A DNA stretch of 18,660 nt from an uncultured Cuneatibacter sp. Its GTDB lineage: Bacteria > Bacillota > Clostridia > Lachnospirales > Lachnospiraceae. The stretch is taken from positions 1 through 18,660 of the forward strand of contig CAKQHB010000038.1 in NCBI GenBank assembly GCA_934234215.1. The letters run 5' to 3'. Shown here in pieces: positions 7,307 to 14,574 of the stretch. The position numbers and the translations under genes were made by a program. Under the pieces are notes generated by a model, which had not been told where the DNA came from, searched no databases, and saw nothing but the letters and a program-made list of their open reading frames with translations. Each line of letters starts with the position of its first letter. The first letter of the stretch is position 1.

Positions 7307-8959
7307 ATGAAAAGACGTATCGTTGCAGGTCTGATGGCTGCTATGATGGTGATGTCCTTTGCGGCATGCGGCAACAAGACCAACGACAACAGCGGGGACA
7401 ATGAGCCCGCAACCAATGAGGATGGTTCCAGCAAGTATCAGACGACATATGGTTCCAAGAAGTTTGATGATGTAACCATTCAGGTAGAACTGTTCGACCG
7501 CTCCAATGCGCCGGAAGGTTCCACTATCACAGACAACAGATGGGTAGAATACTGCCAGGATGCCATGAAAGAGGTGGGTATCAATCTGGAATTCGTAGCA
7601 GTTCCCCGTTCTGACGAAGTTACAAAGATGCAGACCATGATGTCTTCTGGTACTGCACCGACTATCACACTGACCTATACTTACACCTATGCAAGAGATT
7701 ATTACAAGGATGGCGGTATCTGGGATCTGTCTGCTTTCATTGATGGCGACGATCAGGCAAAGAACCTGAAGGCATACATCGGTGATGAGTGCCTGGAGCT
7801 TGGACGTAATGCAGACGGTAACCTGTTTGGCGTTGTCGCAAGACGTGCTACCACTGCTGCAAACAACGTCTTCATCCGTCAGGACTGGCTGGAGAAGCTT
7901 GGTCTGGATATGCCGAAGACGGTAGATGAGTATTACGATGCACTGGAGAAGATGGTTAAGGAGAATCCGGAAGGAAACTCCGGCGTTATCGGTGTAGTTC
8001 CTTATTCTGTAGAGTCTAACAGTACCGGCAACTATCTGTGTACTCTGGCAGCAGCATTCATGAAGAATGTCAGCGATCCGGAGAAGATGGCAGTAAACGA
8101 AGGCTTTGAGTTCTACGGTGATGAGGGATATCGTGAGTACATGAGATTCCTGAACAAGTGCTATAACAATGGTCTGATGAACCAGGAGTTCTACGCACAG
8201 ACGGATGAGCAGATGCAGTCTTACTTTGTAAATGGTCAGCTGGCCAGCCTGGAAAGAAACGTTGGTTACAACGTAGATATCCTGCGCGGCAGCCTGCTGC
8301 AGACTCTGAAGGAGAAGAATCCGGAGGCAGAATTCGTAGCAATGCCTTCTCTGGAAAATGTAAACGACGGCAAGCAGTATTCTTATGATTACGGCCCCGG
8401 CGGACTGATCATGATGGTTCCGAAGACCTACTCTGCAGAGCAGGTAGAAGCAGCTGTTACTTATCTTGACTGGCTGTCCACCGAAGAAGGCGGTTTCGCA
8501 ATCTATCACGGTATCGAGGGCGAGCACTTCGAGTACAACGAAAATGGTGTTCCGATCGCGAAGGATGCTGATTACAACCAGACCGATAAGGACTGGATCC
8601 GTACCGACCTGTTCTTAGTTGGTAACCAGGGTTACTTCCAGAATGTAGATGACTTCAACGCTTGTATCGCAGCAGATAACCCCGGATATGAAGACTACAC
8701 CATCGAGGACTATGAACTGGCTATTGCTGAGAACCCTCTGCAGTCCGCGCAGTATATGTATGCTCCGGAAAGCCAGGTAAAGGCTCAGACCGATCTGGAT
8801 CTGTTAAAATCCGAGTACAGAACAAAGGTTATCACCTGTGCAGAAGCTGACTTCGATGCAACCTACGATGCATGGTTAAAGGCAGCTGAGAATGCTGGTG
8901 TTAAGGATATCCTTGCAGATCGTCAGGAAATTTACAACAGCGTAAAGGGATCTAATTAA
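7307..8959 (+). CDS. Extracellular solute-binding lipoprotein, copy 2 (tandem paralog)
   Basis: This 550-residue paralog of the preceding gene has the same MKRR start, signal peptide and lipobox (SFAAC, Cys21), followed by a short Asn/Asp/Gly linker. The frame opens eight codons earlier at 7283, but AGGGAGG precedes the chosen ATG and both copies then begin identically. Long stretches match copy 1 even at silent sites, for example around 8458-8635, while other stretches differ, notably 7996-8100 and 8344-8418. Such a patchwork suggests recent duplication or gene conversion with selection at the ligand cleft. Both copies probably serve the same two permeases with different ligand preferences. 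It is the last gene of the transport operon, ending 51 bases before the terminator stem. Confidence 0.92.
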   Translation: MKRRIVAGLMAAMMVMSFAACGNKTNDNSGDNEPATNEDGSSKYQTTYGSKKFDDVTIQVELFDRSNAPEGSTITDNRWVEYCQDAMKEVGINLEFVAVPRSDEVTKMQTMMSSGTAPTITLTYTYTYARDYYKDGGIWDLSAFIDGDDQAKNLKAYIGDECLELGRNADGNLFGVVARRATTAANNVFIRQDWLEKLGLDMPKTVDEYYDALEKMVKENPEGNSGVIGVVPYSVESNSTGNYLCTLAAAFMKNVSDPEKMAVNEGFEFYGDEGYREYMRFLNKCYNNGLMNQEFYAQTDEQMQSYFVNGQLASLERNVGYNVDILRGSLLQTLKEKNPEAEFVAMPSLENVNDGKQYSYDYGPGGLIMMVPKTYSAEQVEAAVTYLDWLSTEEGGFAIYHGIEGEHFEYNENGVPIAKDADYNQTDKDWIRTDLFLVGNQGYFQNVDDFNACIAADNPGYEDYTIEDYELAIAENPLQSAQYMYAPESQVKAQTDLDLLKSEYRTKVITCAEADFDATYDAWLKAAENAGVKDILADRQEIYNSVKGSN

Positions 8960-9010
8960 TCTTTGTACCAAAAATAATAAACTCTGATGTGATGCTTTCC
9001 GTCGGAGCGG

Positions 9011-9045
9011 AGGGCGCTGTCAGTGTATGATAGCGCCCTTTTTTT
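9011..9045 (+). terminator. Intrinsic terminator of the transport operon
   Basis: AGGGCGCT (9011-9018) pairs with AGCGCCCT (9032-9039). The stem extends inward through GTCA/TGAT with one G-U pair, leaving a GTGTA loop. Seven T end the element. It is the strongest stop signal between the transporter and oxidoreductase genes, so the latter probably need their own promoter. Confidence 0.9.
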
Positions 9046-9053
9046 CAAAAACA

Positions 9054-9070
9054 AACTTGTATACTAGAAT
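9054..9070 (+). promoter_or_regulatory. Candidate operator upstream of the first oxidoreductase
   Basis: AACTTGTATACTAG (9054-9067) repeats, with one mismatch, the minus-strand sequence at 3402-3415 over the transporter start point. It contains the GTATAC core. TATACTAGAAT (9060-9070) also recurs exactly, inverted, at the EF-G promoter (12294-12304). A promoter must lie nearby because a terminator precedes it; TATACT (9060-9065) or TAGAAT (9065-9070) could be a -10 box, but no good -35 was found. Confidence 0.5.
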
Positions 9071-9106
9071 AGCAGTAAACAGCAAAAAGATAAAAATTGC
9101 TTCATC

Positions 9107-9125
9107 CCGGCAGGATAAATGCCGG
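9107..9125 (+). other. Leader hairpin before the first oxidoreductase
   Basis: CCGGCA (9107-9112) pairs with TGCCGG (9120-9125) around a GGATAAA loop and is followed by TTTG. It is too weak in T to be called a terminator. It sits in the leader ~70 bases before the start codon and could be a stabilising or attenuating structure. Confidence 0.35.
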
Positions 9126-9197
9126 TTTGTGAATAAGTAGCAAAACAACCCAATATCACTCAAGGAAAAGCTGCAGGAGCAGCAGGAGGAGAAAGAA

Positions 9198-10274
9198 ATG
9201 TTAGCGGCAGATGGTATGAACTATGCACCCAAGGGAAAGCCGGATCCGGTTGTGAAGCCCGGTGAGTTTGTGATCGCAGCAGTTGCGCTGGATCATGGAC
9301 ATATTTATGGAATGTGTAACGGTTTAGTGGAGGCCGGAGCAACCCTGAAATGGGTATACGATCCGGATCCGGAGAAGGTTGCAAAGTTTCAGGAAGCTTT
9401 TCCTGGTGTCAAGGCAGCCTCCAGTGAAGAAGAAGTTTTGAATGATCCTGAAGTAAAGCTCGTTTGCGGAGCCGCAATTACCGGCCTTCGCTGCGCACTG
9501 GGGCTGCGTGTTATGGCAGCAGGCAAGGATTATTTTACAGATAAAGCACCTCTGACAACCTTAAAGCAGTTGGAAGATGCAAAAGAGATGGTAAAGAAGA
9601 CCGGCAGAAAGTACATGGTTTACTACAGTGAGAGAATCCATGTAGAAGCTGCTGTTTTCGCAGGACAGCTGGTAGAGCAGGGTGCCATCGGTCGTGTGAT
9701 CCAGGTACTTGGCATGGGTCCGCACAGAGAAAATCCCGGCAGCCGTCCCGATTGGTTTTATGAGAAGGAAGGCTACGGCGGAATCCTGTGTGATATCGGC
9801 AGCCACCAGATCGAGCAGTTCCTGTACTACACCGGTGCAAAGGATGCAACGGTTGTTAAGAGCCAGATCGCAAACTATGCACACCCGGATCATCCCGGTC
9901 TGGATGACTTTGGCGATGCAATGCTTGTTGGCGATAACGGCGCAACCCAGTATTTCCGCGTAGACTGGTTTACTCCGGACGGACTTGGCACCTGGGGTGA
10001 CGGACGTACCTTCTTACTTGGTACGGATGGTTACATCGAACTGAGAAAGTATATTAATGTCGGAACACATGACGGCACATCCAACCATGTATTCCTTGTA
10101 AATAAAGAGGGTGAGCAGCATTTCTGCGTAACTGGTCAGGTTGGATATCCGTACTTTGGACAGTTGATTTTAGACTGCATCAACCGCACCGAGAACGCAA
10201 TGACACAGGAGCATGCATTTAAGGCAGCAGAGCTTTGCGTCAAGGCTCAGATGCAGGCAACCCGTCTGGCATAA
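9198..10274 (+). CDS. Gfo/Idh/MocA-family oxidoreductase 1
   Basis: This is a 358-residue NAD(P)-dependent sugar or sugar-acid oxidoreductase of the Gfo/Idh/MocA fold. The Rossmann half starts near residue 23. The usual GxGxxG is replaced by an HGHIYG-type loop (ALDHGHIYGMCNGL), a variant seen in one branch of the family. The EKP-motif lysine is Lys116 in FTDKAPL. The catalytic segment GGILCDIGSHQIEQFL supplies Asp199 and His203. There is no signal peptide. CAGGAGGAG lies 7-8 bases upstream of the ATG; Met7 is less well placed. It heads the run of genes after the operator-like site at 9054 and is 61 bases from oxidoreductase 2. The substrate is not recognisable; neighbours suggest a uronide or related glycoside. 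Confidence 0.88.
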   Translation: MLAADGMNYAPKGKPDPVVKPGEFVIAAVALDHGHIYGMCNGLVEAGATLKWVYDPDPEKVAKFQEAFPGVKAASSEEEVLNDPEVKLVCGAAITGLRCALGLRVMAAGKDYFTDKAPLTTLKQLEDAKEMVKKTGRKYMVYYSERIHVEAAVFAGQLVEQGAIGRVIQVLGMGPHRENPGSRPDWFYEKEGYGGILCDIGSHQIEQFLYYTGAKDATVVKSQIANYAHPDHPGLDDFGDAMLVGDNGATQYFRVDWFTPDGLGTWGDGRTFLLGTDGYIELRKYINVGTHDGTSNHVFLVNKEGEQHFCVTGQVGYPYFGQLILDCINRTENAMTQEHAFKAAELCVKAQMQATRLA

Positions 10275-10335
10275 ATTATTATTTCATCAATCAAATGGAT
10301 CAGCAGCAAAAAAGCTGCAGAAAGAAGGAAAAAAG

Positions 10336-11502
10336 ATGTATAATGTAGCTATCGTAGGTATAGGTAACATTTCATCCGCACATATCAATGGTCTGCTGGA
10401 GTTTCCGGATCGTGTGAAGATCGTCGCTCTGTGCGATATCTATCCGGAAAAGGCAGAGGCAGCAAAAGAAAAATACGGTCTGAAAGATGCCGTTGTATTT
10501 GACGATCATCAGAAGATGCTGGCATCCGATGTGCCGATCGACATTGTACATGTCTGCACACCGCCTTATGTTCATGCGGAGATCGCAATCAATTCCATGA
10601 ATGCCGGCAAGAATGTTCTGGTGGAGAAGCCGATGGCAACCTGCCTGCAGGAGTGTGATGCCATGTTAGAGGCAGAAGAGCGCAACGGTGTTGTGATGGG
10701 CTGTATCGCACAGAACCGTTTCCGCAATTCCATCTATAAGCTAAAGAAGGTTGCTGACAGCGGTATCGCAGGAAAGATCCGCTGTGCACATGTCAACTCT
10801 TTGTGGTGGAGAGGTCACTGCTACTACGATCTGTGGTGGAGAGGAACCTGGGAAAAAGAAGGCGGCGGTCCTACTCTGAACCATGCCGTTCATCACATCG
10901 ACATGATCAACTGGATCGAAGGTTGTCTGCCGGATGAGTGCGTTTCCATTCTGAGTAATGTTATGCATGACAACTCTGAGGTAGAGGATCTGTCCTTCGC
11001 AGTTTTGAAGTATGCAGACGGCGGTCTGGCAGAAGTTACAAGCTCTGTTGTTCATCACGGCGAGGAGCAGGGTATTGTGCTGCAGTGTGAAAATGCAAAG
11101 ATTGCTGCTCCGTGGGATTGCAAGGCTGAGGTGACAAAGCCCAATGGATTCCCCATCGAGCATGGTGGAGACGAGCTGGTTAAAAAGATCAACGACTACT
11201 ACAACTCCATTCCGGATCTTCCTTACGAGGGACATACCGGTGAGATCGACAACTATCTGACCGCTCTGGAGACTGGCGGAAGACCGATGATCACCGGCGC
11301 AGACGGCAGAAAGACCGTAGAGTTGATCAGTGCGATCTACAAGGCTGGCTGCAAGAAAGAGTATGTTCATCTGCCAATCACAAAGGATGACGAGTATTAT
11401 ACCTTTGACGGTATTCTGAAGAATGCGATCCACTTCTACAAGAAGGGCGCAAGCATTGAGAATTTTGCAGCAGATACCATCACAGTCGGAAATTATAAAT
11501 AA
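10336..11502 (+). CDS. Gfo/Idh/MocA-family oxidoreductase 2
   Basis: This 388-residue cytoplasmic oxidoreductase has a classical nucleotide motif GIGNIS near residue 9. The EKP motif is VEKPMAT (Glu97, Lys98, Pro99). The catalytic stretch GGGPTLNHAVHHIDM (176-190) supplies the usual His and Asp. Two LWWRG blocks precede it, matching the Trp/Arg-rich substrate loop common in this family. The frame stays open 41 codons upstream, overlapping gene 1, but the ATG at 10336 has AGAAGGA six to seven bases before it and gives the expected N-terminus. The spacer holds a small GCAGC/GCTGC hairpin. It is distinct in sequence from oxidoreductases 1 and 3. The substrate is unknown. Confidence 0.9.
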   Translation: MYNVAIVGIGNISSAHINGLLEFPDRVKIVALCDIYPEKAEAAKEKYGLKDAVVFDDHQKMLASDVPIDIVHVCTPPYVHAEIAINSMNAGKNVLVEKPMATCLQECDAMLEAEERNGVVMGCIAQNRFRNSIYKLKKVADSGIAGKIRCAHVNSLWWRGHCYYDLWWRGTWEKEGGGPTLNHAVHHIDMINWIEGCLPDECVSILSNVMHDNSEVEDLSFAVLKYADGGLAEVTSSVVHHGEEQGIVLQCENAKIAAPWDCKAEVTKPNGFPIEHGGDELVKKINDYYNSIPDLPYEGHTGEIDNYLTALETGGRPMITGADGRKTVELISAIYKAGCKKEYVHLPITKDDEYYTFDGILKNAIHFYKKGASIENFAADTITVGNYK

Positions 11503-11532
11503 ATATAGAAAGCAGACAGATAGGGGCAGATT

Positions 11533-12207
11533 ATGATAGTGAAAGAGCGGACGGCAGGAGAATCCAACAAGGATTATGCTCTGCGAGTATTAAGAGATAA
11601 TATTATACGGATGGAATTGGCTCCGGGAAGTCTGCTCAGTGAGCAGGTGCTCGCGAATGAGCTTGGGGTGTCCAGAACGCCAGTGCGGGAAGCACTGGCG
11701 GAACTGGCACGGGTCGGCGTCGTGGAGACGATGCCGCAGAAAGGCACGAGAGTGGCGTTGATTGACTATGATCTGGTAGAAGAGGCACGTTTTTTGCGGA
11801 TGAGGTTGGAAATGGGGCTCATGGATGAGGTTGAAGGCCGCATCCGGGAGGAAGATTTCCTGTGGTTCGATGCAAACCTCGTGATGCAGAAGTTCTATCT
11901 GGAAAATTTCGATCAGTATAACCTGCTGCGCTTGGATAACGAGTTTCATGAAAAGTTCTTTTTGATCTGTGGAAAACCGCACTGTCATGAGATGCTCCGG
12001 ATGCTGGGCATCCATTTTGACCGTGTCCGCTATGTGAGTCTGGAGGATCCAAGAGATCTGAAAACGATAAATGACCATGAGGAGATCATCCGAGCTATCC
12101 GGGAAAAACGGATCGAGGATGCGAAAAAAATCCTGAGCGTACATTTGTCCCGGTTCCAAGTAGACCGTGCGAAGATCCAACTGGCACATCAGGATTATTT
12201 AAAATAA
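11533..12207 (+). CDS. GntR-family transcriptional regulator with FCD domain
   Basis: This is a 224-residue DNA-binding regulator. The N-terminal winged helix-turn-helix covers about residues 12-75, with the signature LLSEQVLANELGVSRTPVREAL and GVVETMPQKGTRV as the wing. The C-terminal all-helical FCD domain carries the expected metal or ligand site residues Asp135, His139, His182 and His204. FCD regulators of uronate genes, such as UxuR, ExuR and KdgR types, respond to sugar acids. Its start follows AGGGG six bases upstream, and it is 30 bases after oxidoreductase 2, probably in the same transcript. It is the obvious candidate to bind the GTATAC-core sites at 3397 and 9054, giving a self-controlled locus. 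The effector is not predictable from the sequence. Confidence 0.93.
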   Translation: MIVKERTAGESNKDYALRVLRDNIIRMELAPGSLLSEQVLANELGVSRTPVREALAELARVGVVETMPQKGTRVALIDYDLVEEARFLRMRLEMGLMDEVEGRIREEDFLWFDANLVMQKFYLENFDQYNLLRLDNEFHEKFFLICGKPHCHEMLRMLGIHFDRVRYVSLEDPRDLKTINDHEEIIRAIREKRIEDAKKILSVHLSRFQVDRAKIQLAHQDYLK

Positions 12208-12233
12208 GCAATTGGCTTGAGAAACCTCCGAGA

Positions 12234-12261
12234 GCCCTGCTTTTTGATAAAAAAGCAGGGC
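12234..12261 (+). terminator. Hairpin after the GntR gene, possible terminator
   Basis: GCCCTGCTTTTT (12234-12245) pairs with AAAAAGCAGGGC (12250-12261) around a GATA loop, a perfect 12-bp stem. The following bases, ATCTTACATATTTT, form only a weak T-tract. It lies between the GntR gene and the promoter of the EF-G paralog, where a transcription boundary is expected. It could also act from the opposite strand. Confidence 0.5.
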
Positions 12262-12277
12262 ATCTTACATATTTTCC

Positions 12278-12306
12278 TTGCATTCTTGTCAAAATTCTAG
12301 TATAAT
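12278..12306 (+). promoter_or_regulatory. Promoter of the EF-G paralog
   Basis: TATAAT (12301-12306) is a perfect -10 box. TTGCAT (12278-12283), 17 bases upstream, is a weak -35. Overlapping the -10, ATTCTAGTATA (12294-12304) is the exact reverse complement of TATACTAGAAT at 9060-9070. The predicted start is near 12313, giving a leader of ~70 bases. Confidence 0.62.
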
Positions 12307-12333
12307 TTTGTTAAAAAGGTACAGGAAAGAAGT

Positions 12334-12381
12334 ATGGGGCATTATTTTTTGTACAAAAAATACAAACTGGGAGGGCTTTAG
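12334..12381 (+). CDS. Possible 15-codon leader ORF before the EF-G paralog
   Basis: An ATG at 12334, with AGGA seven bases upstream, opens a frame MGHYFLYKKYKLGGL that ends with TAG two bases before the EF-G start codon. It lies wholly within the predicted leader, spans the palindrome and contains the EF-G ribosome binding site. Ribosomes reading it would affect EF-G initiation by coupling or occlusion. It may be a chance ORF: it is short and its ribosome binding site is modest. The Tyr/Lys-rich content is noted but not interpreted. Confidence 0.25.
   Translation: MGHYFLYKKYKLGGL
12343..12362. promoter_or_regulatory. 20-base perfect palindrome in the EF-G paralog leader
   Basis: A perfect palindrome centred on GTAC has core TTTTTTGTACAAAAAA and one further T-A and A-T step on each side. 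It lies ~30-50 bases after the predicted transcription start and ends 21 bases before the start codon. RNA pairing would be only A-U around a tight loop, so a protein operator is more likely than an RNA hairpin. The binder is unknown. Confidence 0.55.
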
Positions 12382-12383
12382 AC

Positions 12384-14462
12384 ATGAAGGTTTATGACAC
12401 CAGCCGCATTCGCAACGTGGTAGTACTTGGACACGGCGGTGCGGGCAAGACAACTATGGTAGAGGCTGCTGCATTCGTTACTGGAGTAACGAACAGACAG
12501 GGGCGTGTAGAAGACGGAAATACCATCAGTGATTTTGACAAAGAAGAAGCAAAGCGCCTGTTCTCAATCGGCACGAGCGTTGTTCCGATCGAGTATGAAG
12601 ATATTAAGATCAATTTCTTAGATACCCCCGGATACTTTGATTTCGCAGGAGAAGTAGAAGAAGCACTGAGCGCAGCAGATGCCGCTGTTATTGTAGTAGA
12701 CGGCAAGGCTGGCGTGCAGGTTGGCACTGAGCGTGCATGGGAGTATTGTGAGAAGCATGAGCTGCCTCGCATGATCTTTGTAACTGGTATGGATGATGAT
12801 CAGGCCAGCTTCCGTAAAGTAAACGTCGCATTGAATGAAAAGTTCGGTCGAAAGATCGCACCGTTCCACATCCCGATGCGTGAAAATGAGAAGTTTGTCG
12901 GATTTGTAAATGTTGTCAAGATGAAGGGACGTCGTTTCATTGATGGCAGCAAGTACGAAGAGTGCGAGATTCCGGATTATCTGGAAAAGCATCTGGCAGC
13001 CAGCCGTGAGTCTCTGATCGAAGCAGTTGCAGAGACAAGCGAAGAGTTGATGGATCGCTATTTTGCAGGCGATGAGTTCACTTACGAGGAAGTATCCGGT
13101 GCTCTTCGTGAAAATGTTATGACAGGCGGCATTGTTCCCGTTCTGATGGGCAGCGGTGTCAATGCACAGGGTCTGAACATGCTGATGTTAGCAATTAAGA
13201 AGTATTTCCCATCACCGGATCAGACCGTTCTGCATGGTAAAGATATCACGACAGGCGAGCTGTTATCCCTGTCCTATGATGTAGATAAGCATGTCAGCGT
13301 CAAGGTATTTAAGACACTGGTAGATCCGTTTATCGGAAAGTATTCCCTGATCAAGGTTTGCACCGGTACGCTGAAGGGGGATACCACACTGTACGATATT
13401 GACCAGGATTCCGAGGAGAAGGTTGGTAAGGTATACGTTCTGCGCGGTAAGGAAGCTATCGAGGTTCCGGAGTTGCAGGCAGGCGATATCGGTGCTCTTG
13501 CAAAGATGAGCAAGGTTCAGACCGGCGATACACTGGCTGGCAAGGGTGCTACTGTTGTTTATGACAAACCTCAGATCCCGACTCCGTATACTTATAAGAG
13601 ATATGATCCGGTGAATAAGGGTGATGTGGATAAGGTTGTCAGCGCACTGACAAAGCTGATGGACGAAGATCGCACCCTCCGCATTGTAAACGATACCGAA
13701 AATCGTCAGTCTCTGTTATACGGACTGGGCGATCAGCAGTTGGATATCGTAGTCAGCAAGCTGGAGAACCGCTATAAGGCACAGATCGTTCTGTCCAAGC
13801 CTGCATTTGCATTCCGTGAGACCGTAAGAAAGAAAGCAACCGTTACCGGTACTCATAAGAAGCAGTCCGGCGGACATGGTCAGTACGGCGTTGTAGTGAT
13901 GGAGTTTGAAAATTCCGGAGATCTGGATACTCCTTATGTATTTGAAGAGCGCGTTGTGGGTGGAGCAGTTCCGAAGAACTTCTTCCCGGCAATCGAAAAG
14001 GGCATTCAGGAATCCGTTCAGAGAGGTCCTCTTGCAGGATATCCGGTCGTTGGTCTGAAGGCAACTTTGATCGATGGTAAGTATCATCCGGTAGATTCCT
14101 CCGAGATGGCATTTAAGACGGCAGCTTCCCTGGCATTCAAGCAGGGTGTGATGGAAGCACAGCCGGTACTGTTAGAGCCGATCGCAACGGTAGAAGTGAT
14201 TGTGCCGAACCGTTTCAGCGGTGATGTGATGGGCGATATGAATAAGCGCCGTGGTCGTATCCTTGGCATGGATCATCTGGATGGCGGAAAGCAGAAAGTA
14301 ACGGCAGAAGTGCCGATGTCTGAGCTGTACGGCTATTCCACTGATCTTCGTTCTATGACCGGCGGCATCGGAGATTTCTCCTACGAGTTCACTCGCTATG
14401 AGCAGGCTCCGGCAGATGTTCAGAAGAAAGAAATCGAAGCTAGAGCAGCAAAAGAAGCATAA
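12384..14462 (+). CDS. fusA2: Elongation factor G paralog (EF-G-2 type translation GTPase)
   Basis: This 692-residue protein has the full five-domain EF-G layout: G domain to about 275, domain II near 290-400, then domains III, IV and V. In domain IV, KYHPVDSSE (566-574) matches the tip of normal EF-G. The P-loop is GHGGAGKT (16-23). Several sites differ from housekeeping EF-G. Switch I lacks RGITI and has RLFSIGTS (58-65). Switch II is DTPGY (80-84), with Tyr in place of the catalytic His, as in the EF-G-2 subfamily. G4 is TGMD (134-137) instead of NKMD, and G5 is SG (257-258) instead of SA. This is therefore not the main fusA. It has its own promoter and GGGAGGG eight bases before the ATG. 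Its place among uronate genes suggests a role in translation during a nutrient shift, which is inference. Confidence 0.88.
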   Translation: MKVYDTSRIRNVVVLGHGGAGKTTMVEAAAFVTGVTNRQGRVEDGNTISDFDKEEAKRLFSIGTSVVPIEYEDIKINFLDTPGYFDFAGEVEEALSAADAAVIVVDGKAGVQVGTERAWEYCEKHELPRMIFVTGMDDDQASFRKVNVALNEKFGRKIAPFHIPMRENEKFVGFVNVVKMKGRRFIDGSKYEECEIPDYLEKHLAASRESLIEAVAETSEELMDRYFAGDEFTYEEVSGALRENVMTGGIVPVLMGSGVNAQGLNMLMLAIKKYFPSPDQTVLHGKDITTGELLSLSYDVDKHVSVKVFKTLVDPFIGKYSLIKVCTGTLKGDTTLYDIDQDSEEKVGKVYVLRGKEAIEVPELQAGDIGALAKMSKVQTGDTLAGKGATVVYDKPQIPTPYTYKRYDPVNKGDVDKVVSALTKLMDEDRTLRIVNDTENRQSLLYGLGDQQLDIVVSKLENRYKAQIVLSKPAFAFRETVRKKATVTGTHKKQSGGHGQYGVVVMEFENSGDLDTPYVFEERVVGGAVPKNFFPAIEKGIQESVQRGPLAGYPVVGLKATLIDGKYHPVDSSEMAFKTAASLAFKQGVMEAQPVLLEPIATVEVIVPNRFSGDVMGDMNKRRGRILGMDHLDGGKQKVTAEVPMSELYGYSTDLRSMTGGIGDFSYEFTRYEQAPADVQKKEIEARAAKEA

Positions 14463-14479
14463 TAGTCCTTAAAAATATA

Positions 14480-14542
14480 GAGTCCTATTCCAGAGGATTC
14501 TTCGCATTTCCCGAGAGCAGACGTCCCGGTCTGCTTCCGGGA
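14480..14542 (+). other. Two tandem hairpins between the EF-G paralog and oxidoreductase 3
   Basis: The first pairs GAGTCCT (14480-14486) with AGGATTC (14494-14500), with one G-U pair. The second pairs 14509-14522 with 14529-14542, a 14-position stem with one mismatch and one G-U around GTCCCG; its core is AGCAGAC/GTCTGCT. Neither has a proper T-tract. They may partly terminate the EF-G transcript or mark an mRNA processing point before the oxidoreductase-uxuA-uxuB genes. No clear promoter was found in this gap. Confidence 0.5.
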
Positions 14543-14574
14543 TATGCTGTTTCAGGACAGGAGGAGCAGAAACC

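Noticed and set aside
7247..8527. 426-codon open frame on the minus strand opposite the second binding-protein gene
   Set aside because: It is antisense to a clear gene, has no ribosome binding site, reads as Cys/Ile/His-rich junk, and a similar antisense frame lies opposite copy 1 (6100-6729). It follows from the codon bias of the real genes.
10213..10335. 41-codon N-terminal extension of oxidoreductase 2, overlapping oxidoreductase 1
   Set aside because: The internal ATG at 10336 has a ribosome binding site and begins directly at the Rossmann strand, as expected for the family.
9198..11502. myo-Inositol catabolism (iolG-type genes)
   Set aside because: Gfo/Idh/MocA genes occur in inositol operons, but no iolE, iolB, iolC or iolD type gene is here, and uxuA/uxuB point to sugar acids instead.
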